64,000 nt of DNA from Streptomyces sp. NA04227 (GCF_013364195.1 NZ_CP054918.1:2283001-2347000), one strand, 5' to 3'; positions 54,470 through 63,450 are shown, counted from the first letter of the stretch. A program made the numbers and translations. The notes: generated from the letters alone by a model not told the origin.

Positions 54470-55873
54470 TCAGGCCGTGCCCGGCAGGATGTTGGCGTTG
54501 CGGTTGAAGACGTTGTGCGGGTCGTACTTGGCCTTGATCGCGGCCAGACGCTCGTACTTGGCCGCGCCGTACGCGGCACGGATCCGGTCCTCCTCGGACT
54601 CGACCATGAAGTTCACATAGCCGCCCGGATTCGCCGCGTGCGGCAGCATCTCCGTCCACAAAGAGCGCACCCATGCGGTGTCGGCGGTGAGCTCGTCGCG
54701 GTCGGGGGTGACGGCCGCCATCGACACCATGTACGTCGGCTCCCGGACGCCGCCGAACGCCGTGGCGTCCTCGGCGACATCGGTGAAGGCGCCACTCAGA
54801 TAGAACGTCGGGCAGAACGTCATCGGTGAGCTCTTGCGCGGGAGTTGGTCGCCGAACAGGGCGATCGTGTCCTCGTCGAAACCGGTGAACGGCAGCGACT
54901 TCTCGTACGCGAGGATCCCGAACGGCGCCGCGTCGTCGAGCATGCTCTGCAGCCCGGTGTACGGCATCGGGGTACGCATCTGGAACAGGGTGGGCGGCCC
55001 CTTCGCGAGCGGGGCCACGGCTTCGGCGTGCTCCTCGGCGGTGCCGAACCCGGCGACGATGAGGGCCTGGCCGAGGGTGCCCACGTGCTCGGGCGGCACG
55101 AAGTCCTCGGGCGGTGCGCTGAGGCCGATGCCGGCGAGCACTCCGGTCTTGCGGGGCAGCGCGGGCACCGTCTCGCCGATCAGCCCAAGCGCCTCGTCGC
55201 TCTGCGCCATGTCCCAGAAGAACAGGCCGACTTGGACCTCGGGGCCCACCTCGTGCAGCCGGAAGAGGAAGGTGGTGACCACGCCGAAGTTGCCGCCACC
55301 GCCGCGCAGCGCCCAGAACAGGTCGGCGTTCTCGCCCTCGGCGGCCCGGACCACGGTGCCGTCCGCGAGGACCACCTCGGCGGCGAGGAGATTGTCCGCG
55401 GTGAGCCCGTACTGCGGGGTGAGCCAGCCGAAGCCGCCGCCGAGGGCCAGTCCGCCGACGCCGGTGTGGCTGATGGTCCCGGACGGGACGGCGAGTGCGT
55501 GCGCCTGGGTGGCCGCGTCGAGTTCGGCGAGCGTCGCGCCACCGCCGCAGCGGGCGAGCCGCTCCGCGGGGTCGACCTCGACCTTGTTCAGCGGGGACAG
55601 GTCCACGACGAGCCCGTCGGGGCAGACGGCGTTGCCCGCGAAGCTGTGGCTGCCGCCGCGCACCGAGATCTTCAGGCCCTCGGCGCGGGCGAAGTTCAGC
55701 GCGGCGGCCACGTCCTCGGATCCGGTGCAGCGCGCCACCACGGCGGGACGGTGGTCGATGGCGCCGTTCCACACACTCCGGGCCCGGTCGTATTCGGTCG
55801 CGTCGGGACCGATCAACTCCCCCTGGAAATCGCCGCGCAGGGCATGCGCGGCGTGTTCGAGCACGCTGGTCAT
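54470..55873 (-). CDS. FAD-linked oxidase (berberine-bridge/6-hydroxynicotine oxidase type)
   Basis: 467 aa from the ATG at 55873 (GGAGG 6 nt upstream). The N-terminal FAD domain contains ISVRGGSHSFAGNAVCPDG; its His is the usual 8-alpha covalent FAD site. GGLALGGGFGWLTPQYGL and GGGGNFGVVTTFLFRLH complete the PCMH fold. The C-terminal BBE segment YDPHNVFNRNANILPGT is present. Such enzymes oxidise alcohols or amines and make H2O2. The Cys used for a second covalent bond in bicovalent members is not seen. It may act on the substrate of the adjacent MFS protein. Confidence 0.85.
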   Translation of the reverse strand: MTSVLEHAAHALRGDFQGELIGPDATEYDRARSVWNGAIDHRPAVVARCTGSEDVAAALNFARAEGLKISVRGGSHSFAGNAVCPDGLVVDLSPLNKVEVDPAERLARCGGGATLAELDAATQAHALAVPSGTISHTGVGGLALGGGFGWLTPQYGLTADNLLAAEVVLADGTVVRAAEGENADLFWALRGGGGNFGVVTTFLFRLHEVGPEVQVGLFFWDMAQSDEALGLIGETVPALPRKTGVLAGIGLSAPPEDFVPPEHVGTLGQALIVAGFGTAEEHAEAVAPLAKGPPTLFQMRTPMPYTGLQSMLDDAAPFGILAYEKSLPFTGFDEDTIALFGDQLPRKSSPMTFCPTFYLSGAFTDVAEDATAFGGVREPTYMVSMAAVTPDRDELTADTAWVRSLWTEMLPHAANPGGYVNFMVESEEDRIRAAYGAAKYERLAAIKAKYDPHNVFNRNANILPGTA

Positions 55874-56211
55874 CGGTGCCTCCGCATCGCCTGGCCCGTG
55901 CCGGATCAGGCGATGGTCCGCCACGGCTCGTGGCGCGCTCGCCGACATTGCGGCGCGGTCGGACGGTCAGGCGCAGGACAGTGCGGAAGGCATGTTCGTG
56001 CCCGGCAGCAACGGAGCGAACGTGCGCTGTCCTTTACACCGTAGACCCGCTGCCACAGGCCGACAACCGGCGCAAACGGGAGAGATGACCACACGAAAGG
56101 CCGATGTTCGGCGGGCCCAACTCACCTCATTCCAGGACGAGATGACAGACGCCACGCGACTCGCCCCGGAGTGCGGCCACACATCGCCACCCCCTCCCCC
56201 TGGACAACAAC
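55874..56211. other. Divergent region between FAD oxidase and desE
   Basis: About 400 bp including the iron box. A 46-codon frame from 56087 with a fair ribosome site runs into the iron box and is not supported. No other structure is evident. Confidence 0.4.
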
Positions 56212-56230
56212 TTAGGTTAGGTTAACCTAA
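56212..56230. promoter_or_regulatory. DmdR/IdeR iron box of desE
   Basis: TTAGGTTAGGTTAACCTAA matches the consensus TTAGGTTAGGCTAACCTAA at 18 of 19 positions. It lies 49 bp before the desE ATG, so iron repression by DmdR1 is expected. Confidence 0.9.
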
Positions 56231-56279
56231 CAACGCATTGTCGGAGCGGCCCCGCCGCGCCTCACGAAAGAGCTCTCCC

Positions 56280-57368
56280 ATGCCCTCATCGCCTCTCTCC
56301 TCCCGGACCACCGGAGCTCTGACCTCACGCCGCAGCGTGCTCGCCGTGGGCGGCGCCCTCGGTCTCACCGGCCTGCTGGCCGCCTGCGGGGAGAGCGAGG
56401 AGAAAAAGGCGGACAGCGGCAAGCCGGGCGGCACCGACAGCGGCGGCAAGAGCGCCAAGAAGGGCCCCTGGACCTTCACCGACGACCGCAAGAAGGCGGT
56501 CAAGAAGGACGCCGTGCCCACGAACATCGTCGCCTTCACCGGTGTCGCGGCGGCCCTCTTCGACTACGGCATCAAGGTCAAGGCCGTGTTCGGGCCGACC
56601 AAAACGCAGGGCGGCAAGGCGGACGTACAGGCCGGTGACCTCGACGTCGACAAGCTGACCGTCCTCGGCAACGAGTGGGGTCAGTTCAACGTCGAGGAGT
56701 ACGCGGCCCTCTCGCCCGACCTGCTGATCTCCACCATGTTCGACGGCTCCGGCACCCTCTGGTACGTGCCCGAGGAGTCCGAGAAGCAGATCCTCGGCCT
56801 CGCCGACAGCGTCGGCATCAGCGTCTACGACCGGCAGCTCACCGCACCGCTCCAGCGCATGCTCGAACTGGCTGCCTCGCTCGGCGCGGACGTCAAGGCC
56901 AAGCAGGTCACCGACGCCAAGAAGCGCTTCGAGGCGGCGGCGGCCCGGCTGCGCAAGGCGGCCAAGGCCCGCCCGGAGATCAAGGTCCTCGTCGGCTCCG
57001 CCAGCCAGGAGATCTTCTACGTCTCCGGCTCCAACCTCTCCGCCGACCTGGAGTACTTCACGTCGCTCGGTGTGAACATCGTCGAGCCGTCGGAGTCCGC
57101 GAAGAAGGCGAGCGGCGGCTGGTTCGAGAACCTGAGCTGGGAGAACGTCGACAAGTACCCGGCCGACGTGCTCCTGATGGACAACCGCACCTCCGCCCTC
57201 CAGCCCGACGCCCTCACCAAGGCCAAGCCCACCTGGAACAAGCTGCCCGCCGTCAAGGCCGGTCAGGTCGTCCCGCGCGTCACCGAGCCGATCTACTCGT
57301 ACGGCAAGGTCGCCCCGATCCTGGAGGACCTCGCCAAGGCCATCGAGACGGCGAAGAAGGTCTCCTGA
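56280..57368 (+). CDS. desE: Ferric-siderophore-binding lipoprotein (ferrioxamine type)
   Basis: 362 aa from the ATG at 56280. A twin-arginine signal (SRRSVLAVGGALGLTGLLAAC) with lipobox Cys36 suggests Tat export and lipidation. The mature part is a class III periplasmic-binding fold: VPTNIVAFTGVAAALFDYGI, a long backbone helix LGADVKAKQVTDAKKRF, and VGSASQEIFYVSGSNLSADLEYF. It binds ferrioxamine and passes it to an ABC importer encoded elsewhere. It follows the leucine operon as in SCO2780. A TTG at 56238 upstream is in frame but less likely. Confidence 0.78.
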   Translation: MPSSPLSSRTTGALTSRRSVLAVGGALGLTGLLAACGESEEKKADSGKPGGTDSGGKSAKKGPWTFTDDRKKAVKKDAVPTNIVAFTGVAAALFDYGIKVKAVFGPTKTQGGKADVQAGDLDVDKLTVLGNEWGQFNVEEYAALSPDLLISTMFDGSGTLWYVPEESEKQILGLADSVGISVYDRQLTAPLQRMLELAASLGADVKAKQVTDAKKRFEAAAARLRKAAKARPEIKVLVGSASQEIFYVSGSNLSADLEYFTSLGVNIVEPSESAKKASGGWFENLSWENVDKYPADVLLMDNRTSALQPDALTKAKPTWNKLPAVKAGQVVPRVTEPIYSYGKVAPILEDLAKAIETAKKVS

Positions 57369-57373
57369 GTCCC

Positions 57374-57405
57374 GGGGCCGGGTGCGGTGTGGCGCGCCCG
57401 GCCCC
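57374..57405 (+). terminator. Attenuator-like hairpin between desE and desF
   Basis: GGGGCCGGG and CCCGGCCCC perfect arms with a 14-nt loop, 5 nt after the desE stop. It could lower desF expression relative to desE. Confidence 0.6.
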
Positions 57406-57534
57406 GTCCTACCGTCGGGCCGGACGCCTCCCCGCGTAACCGGCCCGGCACCTTTTCCCGCACCGCTCCGGTACGTACGCGTCCCGCACCCGTCACCCGC
57501 CGACACTCACCGACCTCGCCGCGAAGGAGCCGCG

Positions 57535-58380
57535 ATGCCGACCGCAGCCCAAGCCCCCGTCCGCGCCTTCGACTTCTTCGCGCTGCATGTGCTGCGCACC
57601 CGGCGGCTGAGCGAGTCGCTGCTCCGGGTGACCTTCGGCGGCGAGTCGCTGACCGGCTTCGCCTCCGGCGGCCGGGACCAGTCGGTCTCGCTGTTCCTGC
57701 CGCAGCCGGGCCAGTCACGGCCCGAGGTGCCGGTGGAGGAGGGCGAGGGCTGGTGGCAGGCGTGGCGCGAACTGCCGGACACGGTACGGGCGGTGATGCG
57801 CTCGTACACGGTGCGCGAGCAGCGCCGGGAGCCGGACGGGCCCGGCGAGATCGACATCGACTTCGCCCTGCACGGCGACGGCGGACCGGCCTCCCGCTGG
57901 GCCGCCCGCGCGCTCCCGGGAGACCAGGTGCTCGTCCTCGGCCCAACCGCCGCCGACAACACCGCCGTTCGCTTCCGCCCGCCCGCGGACACCGACCTGG
58001 TCCTGCTCTACGCGGACGAGACCGCCCTGCCCGCCGCCGCGGCCATCCTCGGCCAACTCCCCGAGGACACCCGCGTGCACGCCTTCCTGGAGGTCGAACA
58101 CCCCGGCGACCGGCTGCCGTTGACGGCTCCCGCCGGTGCGGAACTGACCTGGCTGGTACGTACCGAGGGCGCTCCCCCGGCCCACGAGGCCGTACGCGCC
58201 GCCGAGTTGGCTCCCGCCGACGCTCCGTACGCCTGGATCGCCGGTGAGTCGGGCAGCATCAAGGAACTGCGGCGTCATCTGGTCCGCGAGCGGGCGATCG
58301 ACCGGCGCCGGGTCACCTTTGTGGGGTACTGGCGGCGGGGGCTGAGTGAGGAGCAGTTGCGTGAGGTGGGGGAGGAGTAG
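57535..58380 (+). CDS. desF: Siderophore-interacting protein, ferric-siderophore reductase
   Basis: 281 aa. N-terminal FAD domain with SYTVREQRREPDG (R-x-Y-T/S-x-R type site) and GPASRWAARALPGDQVLVLGP; C-terminal NAD(P)H domain with TDLVLLYADETALPAAAAILGQLP and YAWIAGESGSIKELRRHLV. Members reduce Fe(III)-siderophore to release iron in the cytoplasm. The ATG has AAGGAG 6 nt upstream. In S. coelicolor desF is followed by desABCD for desferrioxamine synthesis; here the next gene is a convergent HTH regulator 12 bp away. Confidence 0.85.
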   Translation: MPTAAQAPVRAFDFFALHVLRTRRLSESLLRVTFGGESLTGFASGGRDQSVSLFLPQPGQSRPEVPVEEGEGWWQAWRELPDTVRAVMRSYTVREQRREPDGPGEIDIDFALHGDGGPASRWAARALPGDQVLVLGPTAADNTAVRFRPPADTDLVLLYADETALPAAAAILGQLPEDTRVHAFLEVEHPGDRLPLTAPAGAELTWLVRTEGAPPAHEAVRAAELAPADAPYAWIAGESGSIKELRRHLVRERAIDRRRVTFVGYWRRGLSEEQLREVGEE

Positions 58381-58392
58381 GGGGCCTGCGCG

Positions 58393-59244
58393 TCAGCGCA
58401 GAGACTCGATCGCGTGCAGGACCAGCGCCCTGGCTTCCGCGCCATAGACAGCCATGTGGCGCAGCTGCTCAAACGCCCTCACGTACATGGCGACTTCGGA
58501 GGGCTGCGTCACCCGCACTCTGGCGGACATCAGCTCCACGGACACCATCTGATCGTCGTAGATGTGGAACAGCTCTTGCGGCCACAAGGCCCGCTGGCGC
58601 GTGGCCTTGGGAATTATGCCGAGCGAGACCGAGGGCAAGGCGCCCGCAGTAAGGAGATAGCCGAGCTGTGCGGCCATGGCCTCGGCATCTGCCAACTGGT
58701 AGTGCAGGACGCTCTCTTCGATGACCATGACGAACCGGTGCCCCGGCTCATGCACGATCTTCGATCGCTCCAAGCGTGCGGCTGCCGCCTGGTCCGCGTC
58801 ATTGGGGATCTCCAGCAACTCGGCGACACCGGACAGTACGCCGCGTGCGTAACCTTCCGTCTGGAGAAGACCGGGGACCAGGGTCGGCGAGTAGATCCGG
58901 AACAACTCGGTCGCCCGGTACAGGTCGACGTAGCTGTTCTGAAGCCGCTTCAGGCCCGCGCGCACTTGCCGTCGCCACTCCAGGTACGCGGACTCGGCGT
59001 CCCGGGACTGGGCAATAATGTCCTCGGCCTGGCCCTCGGCACCGCACGCCTGGCACCAGCGGCGGATGTCGTCGGGGGTGGGTGGTGTGCGCGCATTCTC
59101 CAGACGTGACGTCTTGGGGTGGGTCCAGCCGCAGAGTGCGGCCAACTCCGAGCCGGTCAGACCGGCGTCAGCGCGGAGGTCACGCATCCGTCGTGCGACG
59201 CGGTCTCGGGCGTCCTGGGCCGATGAGGACGGGGAGGTGGCCAT
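58393..59244 (-). CDS. XRE-family HTH regulator with DUF5753 (Scr1/WhiJ type)
   Basis: 283 aa from the ATG at 59244. HTH residues 15-70 (VARRMRDLRADAGLTGSELAALCGWTHPKTSRLENART) and a DUF5753 domain from about residue 100 (YSPTLVPGLLQTEGYARGVL, FVMVIEESVLHYQL, QELFHIYDDQMVSVELMSARV). Such regulators occur in dozens per Streptomyces genome, usually beside a small partner gene, and include WhiJ. It forms an operon with the two genes upstream in transcription order (60027 to 59268). Confidence 0.86.
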   Translation of the reverse strand: MATSPSSSAQDARDRVARRMRDLRADAGLTGSELAALCGWTHPKTSRLENARTPPTPDDIRRWCQACGAEGQAEDIIAQSRDAESAYLEWRRQVRAGLKRLQNSYVDLYRATELFRIYSPTLVPGLLQTEGYARGVLSGVAELLEIPNDADQAAAARLERSKIVHEPGHRFVMVIEESVLHYQLADAEAMAAQLGYLLTAGALPSVSLGIIPKATRQRALWPQELFHIYDDQMVSVELMSARVRVTQPSEVAMYVRAFEQLRHMAVYGAEARALVLHAIESLR

Positions 59245-59267
59245 GCGCTGCGACTGAACCCTTCGCT

Positions 59268-59798
59268 CTAGCTGATCTTGTACTCGTCGTGCGGAATCGC
59301 CCGGGTCCACACCGACTCGAAGGCTGTGGCACACAGCCGGGCCGCCGCCGGGGCTTCGCTGATCTCCCCGGGTGCGCTGGCTCCTGCGCCGGTGAAGTGG
59401 TTCCAGCGGATGAGGCGCCCGTCAATCAGCCAGAAGTCGTTGCCCGGGAGGGCGATGTCGCTGGCCTGACGGCGAGGCAGCCATCGCACCTGTTCACCGA
59501 CAGCCACATTGACGAGAGTTCCGGCGTGCTCGTACCGGATGTACTCACTCACCGGCTCGGAAACAATACGGGCCCGCCGCACCGAGACGCCTCGGGCTCT
59601 CGTACGGCGGATGAGTTCCGACCATGGTGCCCAGTACGCGGAGTCCGGGTCGGCATCGACTTCCCCGCTCGCCAGCCACCGGGCGAAGCCGTCGGATTCA
59701 CCGGCGACTCCGTACACATCCCGCATCTCCAGGTGAACGGCCGACTCCTGCGCACCGTCGAGTAGTTCGGCGTAGCTAGGCACGTTCTGCGGCATCAC
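59268..59798 (-). CDS. DUF6879-family protein
   Basis: 176 aa from a GTG at 59798 (ATG next codon). The features are HLEMRDVYG, FARWLASGEVD, WAPWSELIRRTRARGVSVRRARIVSEPVSEYIRYEH, and LPGNDFWLIDGRLIRWNHFTGAG, typical of DUF6879 proteins that accompany DUF5753 regulators. Function is unknown; it may be a partner that modulates the HTH protein. It overlaps the upstream gene by 23 bp and lies 23 bp before the regulator gene. Confidence 0.78.
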   Translation of the reverse strand: MMPQNVPSYAELLDGAQESAVHLEMRDVYGVAGESDGFARWLASGEVDADPDSAYWAPWSELIRRTRARGVSVRRARIVSEPVSEYIRYEHAGTLVNVAVGEQVRWLPRRQASDIALPGNDFWLIDGRLIRWNHFTGAGASAPGEISEAPAAARLCATAFESVWTRAIPHDEYKIS

Positions 59799-60027
59799 AC
59801 GCCTCCCTCAAGATCGGCACCATGCGGACCGGAATGCGGACCACCGTCTCGTGGTCGGGGATGCCCACCGCATGACCGGGCACCGTGAACTGCGCGCACT
59901 CCGCCTCGGTCTCCGCGTCGGGCCTCCAGCCCTGGATGACCAGCTCGCGCTTGCTCTCGTCGACCCAGACGGTTGGGCTTTCGCCCTGCCCGGTACTGGG
60001 ATCAATTCCGATGAACCGTAGTGGCAT
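59776..60027 (-). CDS. 83-aa conserved hypothetical in DUF5753 cassette
   Basis: 83 aa from the ATG at 60027, with GGAGG 6 nt upstream. Begins PLRFIGIDPSTGQGESPTVW and ends VRIPVRMVPILREACDAAERA. The sequence is compact and acidic with no transmembrane part. It is the first gene of the three-gene operon and overlaps the DUF6879 gene by 23 bp. No domain is recognised; in other Streptomyces a protein of this size holds the same position. The in-frame extension upstream to 60237 is not supported. Confidence 0.65.
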   Translation of the reverse strand: MPLRFIGIDPSTGQGESPTVWVDESKRELVIQGWRPDAETEAECAQFTVPGHAVGIPDHETVVRIPVRMVPILREACDAAERA

Positions 60028-60289
60028 CGCAGCCTCCAGCGCTCGCGGCGTACATGGATGTGCACAATCTCGACCCCTGAAGGCTGACTGGTCAAGCCCC
60101 AAAGCAGACAACAGCAATGGCCACCCCTGACTGCGAACATTCGTGAACATCGCTGGAAAGTGGTGGACGCACGTCCTTAGCGTCAGTCGGGACGACAAGC
60201 CAGAGACCGTTGCCGTCTTCGCCGTGGTTCTCGGCACGACGTCACAAGCAACCGACCGTGGCCAGCACGCTCACGCGAAGGAGCCTTCC

Positions 60290-60736
60290 ATGCCCGCTCT
60301 TGCCACCGAATCCCGCCAGGGCCGGGACCTCATCGAGCCCGGGCTGTTCACCCGCCTCGCCACCTTCGTGGCGAACGAAGAGAAGATCACCACCGAGCGC
60401 GCCGAACGCGTAGTGGACCAGGCGCTGGCCTTCCTGCACATGTCGGCCATGCGCGACGAGCAGCTGTCGCCCTCCAAGGCCGTGGACCCCGGCTGGCACG
60501 CCTTCATGCTGCACACCCGTGAGTACGCCGACTGGTGTCAGGAGCGGTTCGGCCGGTTCATCCACCACAACCCCTTCCCCGTACCGCAGTTGTTCGACGG
60601 CGCCCGGATGCGGGCCACCGTCGACGCGATCCGCGAGGCCGGATTCACCGTGGACCCGGACCTGTGGGGCACGGCCGCCGACTGCAACCCGCCCGCCTGC
60701 TGCGGAGACGGCGGAGGCTGCGGCGGCAGCGAGTAG
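60290..60736 (+). CDS. Small glycine-rich-domain-like protein with Cys-rich tail
   Basis: 148 aa from the ATG at 60290 (AAGGAG upstream). The central segment VDPGWHAFMLHTREYADWCQERFGRFIHHNPF resembles the W-H-x-H, Y, fG-x-f-x-H-x-P signature of the glycine-rich domain-containing (DUF1399-like) proteins. The C-terminus NPPACCGDGGGCGGSE has three closely spaced cysteines and could bind metal. Function unknown. It is divergent from the DUF5753 operon by 262 bp. Confidence 0.65.
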   Translation: MPALATESRQGRDLIEPGLFTRLATFVANEEKITTERAERVVDQALAFLHMSAMRDEQLSPSKAVDPGWHAFMLHTREYADWCQERFGRFIHHNPFPVPQLFDGARMRATVDAIREAGFTVDPDLWGTAADCNPPACCGDGGGCGGSE

Positions 60737-60813
60737 CTGGTCGTCCACCCTCCCCCGGGCGTGGGCCGCCGCCCCCTGACGACCCACACCCATCCACAGG
60801 ACCGGAGGCGCCA

Positions 60814-61194
60814 ATGCCCCCTGCGGAAACGGTCTCAGCCATCAGCCGCCTCACCCTGTTCCCCCTGGAGGAACTGACCGTCGCCTACACGACCCAGTCC
60901 AGCGACTCACGCGGACTCGGTGACATCGCCATCGTGTGCGTCGCCGAGCCCAACACAGTGCCGGGCGAGCGACTGTGGCAACTCGCCGCGACCATGTACG
61001 CCAACACCCCCACCACCATCACCCTGGCCCGCTGGATCCTCACCCAGTGCTCCCGCGCACGCATCTGCCGCTCCGCCCAGCACCCGGACCAGCCCCACAC
61101 CAAATGGACGGCCGAACTCACCCGCACCGTGCACCTGGACGCCCTCTTCGCGAACCACGAGGCCCTACGGACGGGGCAGATCACGCTCCACTGA
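60814..61194 (+). CDS. Conserved hypothetical, 126 aa
   Basis: 126 aa from the ATG at 60814 with GGAGG 6 nt upstream. Contains LTLFPLEELTVAYTTQSSDSRG, RLWQLAATMYANTPTTITLARWILTQCSR and HLDALFANHEALRTGQITLH. No family is recognised. It is co-directional with the preceding Cys-tailed gene (77 bp apart), so the two may form an operon. The last 30 bp overlap the antiparallel PAP2 gene. Confidence 0.6.
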   Translation: MPPAETVSAISRLTLFPLEELTVAYTTQSSDSRGLGDIAIVCVAEPNTVPGERLWQLAATMYANTPTTITLARWILTQCSRARICRSAQHPDQPHTKWTAELTRTVHLDALFANHEALRTGQITLH

Positions 61195-61962
61195 GGTCCC
61201 GCCCACGCCCCACGAGCTCCCTGCCCCCAGCACCATGGAGGCGCTCGCGATGCCGAGGACCGCGCCCGCGACCACATCCCCCGGGTAGTGCACGCCGGTG
61301 TGGACCCGGGAGTACCCCACGGCCCCCGCCAGGAGGCCGAGCGGCACCGCGACCACGGGCAGGACGCCTCCGGTGGCGGTGGCGAAGGCTACGGCCGAGG
61401 CGGTGTGCCCGGAGGGGAACGAGGCCGAAGTCGGCATGGGTACGTGCCGGTCCACGGCCACCCGGGCCGCCTCGCGGTCGGGGCGGCGCCTGGGGATCAC
61501 GCGCTTGCCGACCAGGTTGGCCGCGGCGGAGGCCACCGCGATCGCCGCGACTCCCGCGAGCGCCGCCCTGCGCGGGCGGCCGGGGGTGATGGCGAGCGTC
61601 GCGGCCAGGGTGAGCGAGATCTTGGAGTGGTCGGCCGCCATGGACAACCGCCGAAGTGCCTTGTCCAGGGCAGGTGTTGGGGTGGCGGCGACAGCCGCGT
61701 ACACGGCACCGTCGACCGTGCGCAGGTCGTGCAGCGCGGCGGCGACCGTACTCCGCAGGGCACGGGTGCGCGCGCCGGGACCCGTAGAGAAACCCTTGCC
61801 CGGATCCGCCGAGGGACCCTCACCCGGACCACCGGTAGAAGGGCCCTCGCCCGGACCCGTGGAGCGGCCCTCGCCCGGAGGCCCCGCCGAGGAACCCTCG
61901 CCGGAACCCCGAGCGCCATCGGACGCCTCACCGCTGCCGCGCTCCCCCCACCGGCCCCTCAC
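61165..61962 (-). CDS. PAP2-family phosphatase with repetitive N-terminal region
   Basis: 265 aa from a GTG at 61962 that overlaps the kinase stop (GTGA). Residues 10-60 are repeated G-P-G-E-G-P/S-T/A-G units encoded by an imperfect DNA repeat. The PAP2 core has the three motifs KRVIPRRRPD, FPSGHTASA and SRVHTGVHYPGDV with the catalytic His residues. It dephosphorylates a lipid phosphate such as phosphatidic acid or a prenyl pyrophosphate, within the membrane; about four to five helices are visible. Coupling to a diacylglycerol kinase suggests lipid phosphate turnover. Confidence 0.85.
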   Translation of the reverse strand: MRGRWGERGSGEASDGARGSGEGSSAGPPGEGRSTGPGEGPSTGGPGEGPSADPGKGFSTGPGARTRALRSTVAAALHDLRTVDGAVYAAVAATPTPALDKALRRLSMAADHSKISLTLAATLAITPGRPRRAALAGVAAIAVASAAANLVGKRVIPRRRPDREAARVAVDRHVPMPTSASFPSGHTASAVAFATATGGVLPVVAVPLGLLAGAVGYSRVHTGVHYPGDVVAGAVLGIASASMVLGAGSSWGVGGTSVERDLPRP

Positions 61963-63293
61963 CGGACACGTCCCAGAGCGAGTGCCGCGATCCACCGCCA
62001 GTTCAGGGGCGAGCTGGGTGCCTTGGTGCCCGGCCGGGAGCGGGGGACCAGGACGCGCAGGGCGCGGCGGCGGACGGTGCAGACCACGGGCGAGGGCAGG
62101 ATCAGTGCCTCGCCGTCCACCGCGACCGGCATGGTGTCGGACTCGGCGGTGACCTCCACCGCGCGCGCGGTGAGGAAGTTGAGGCCCTCCGAGCGCCTGC
62201 CCCATACGGCGAGTTCGGCCGCCCGGGCGGCGCCCTCCACCCGGACCGCGATCACGCCGAGCTTTCCGCGGTCGAGTCGGGCGCGCATGCTGGTGGCGAG
62301 GACGTCGGGCGCGGCGTAGGGGTTGTTGCTGACGAGGATCGCCTGCTGGCCGGTGAGGTGCCGGTCCCCGGCCCTGGCTTCCAGGCGCGGGCCCTCCTCC
62401 CCCAGCAGATCGGGCAGCAGGCTGAGCGCGGTTCCGGTCTTGGCCTCGCGGTACTCGGGGCGCTGGACGATATCGGCGTACGCCCCGAAGGACACGGTGT
62501 TGACGAAGGCCCGGCCGCTGACCGTGCCCAGGTCGACGCGGAGTTCCTCGCCGTCGGTCAGGGCGTCGAGGCAGGTGGCCGGGTCCGCGCGGTCCAGGCC
62601 GAGGTCCATGGCGAAGTGGTTGCGTGTTCCGGCGGAGATCACCAGGAACGGCAGTCCGTACTCGGCGGCCACGCCCGCGACCAGTGCCTGGGTGCCGTCG
62701 CCGCCCGCGACGCCGAGCAGGTCGGCCCCGTTCTCGGCGGCCTGCCGGGCCAGTTCCTCCACGTCGGTCGCGCTCTGGGTGTCGAGCAAGTGCACTTCGG
62801 CACCGAGCTGTTGGGCTCGTTCCACCAGGTCGAAGTGGCCGACCTTTCCGTCGCCCGACTTCGGGTTCATGATCAGGAAGGCCCGGCGCGGGGGCGCGCC
62901 GAATTTGCCGCGCATCACATAGGACTTGCCGGTGGCGCGCAGGGCGGACCGGCCGAAGACCAGGGCCACGCCGTACAGGGCGAGGGCGACCAGCGCGTTG
63001 TCCCAGACGCCTTCGCGGATGTAGTGGACCAGTACGCCCGCGGGCGCGCCGACGGCGAGGAGCGCGCCGAGCAGCCGGAGCAGTCCGCGCCTGGCGAGCA
63101 GCCACCACAGGCCGACGGCCGAGACGACGATTCCGCCGAGCCCGGTCAGGAAGACCGCGGGGCCGACCTCGACCAGGGCGAGGACCAGGACGACGAATCC
63201 GGCCGCCACCGCGAGCAGCGCACAGCGCGCCAGTATCCGCGCCGTGCCGCGCGCGCTCTGCCGCGTACTGGTGGAACCACCCACCCGAGCCAC
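61959..63293 (-). CDS. Diacylglycerol kinase-family lipid kinase with membrane N-terminus
   Basis: 444 aa from a GTG at 63293; a GTG at 63284 has a better spaced GGAGG. Four hydrophobic helices in residues 18-120 (ARCALLAVAAGFVVLVLALV, VFLTGLGGIVVSAVGLWWLL and others) precede the DAGK catalytic domain: LIMNPKSGDGKVGHF, the nucleotide motif LGVAGGDGTQALVAGVA, and ISAGTRNHFAMDLGLD. It phosphorylates diacylglycerol or another lipid with ATP. The fused transmembrane half is unusual for DgkB-like enzymes but common in actinobacteria. It overlaps the PAP2 gene by 4 bp. Confidence 0.85.
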   Translation of the reverse strand: MARVGGSTSTRQSARGTARILARCALLAVAAGFVVLVLALVEVGPAVFLTGLGGIVVSAVGLWWLLARRGLLRLLGALLAVGAPAGVLVHYIREGVWDNALVALALYGVALVFGRSALRATGKSYVMRGKFGAPPRRAFLIMNPKSGDGKVGHFDLVERAQQLGAEVHLLDTQSATDVEELARQAAENGADLLGVAGGDGTQALVAGVAAEYGLPFLVISAGTRNHFAMDLGLDRADPATCLDALTDGEELRVDLGTVSGRAFVNTVSFGAYADIVQRPEYREAKTGTALSLLPDLLGEEGPRLEARAGDRHLTGQQAILVSNNPYAAPDVLATSMRARLDRGKLGVIAVRVEGAARAAELAVWGRRSEGLNFLTARAVEVTAESDTMPVAVDGEALILPSPVVCTVRRRALRVLVPRSRPGTKAPSSPLNWRWIAALALGRVR

Positions 63294-63450
63294 CTCCGCC
63301 CCGGATTCCCGTCCGGCCGTGCACGGCGTCCCGGAACATGTGTCCGCGAGCCGTTACGACCAGGACCTCTCGTTGGCATCCGGTCCGGGTGCCGCCCGGT
63401 GGTGTCTGCCCCCGGACCGCCCGGTCATGCACCGTCGCCATGCGCCGTCA

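Noticed and set aside
56087..56227. 46-codon ORF before desE with GGGAG near its ATG
   Set aside because: It ends inside the iron box, has a Pro-rich low-quality sequence and no support beyond the frame.
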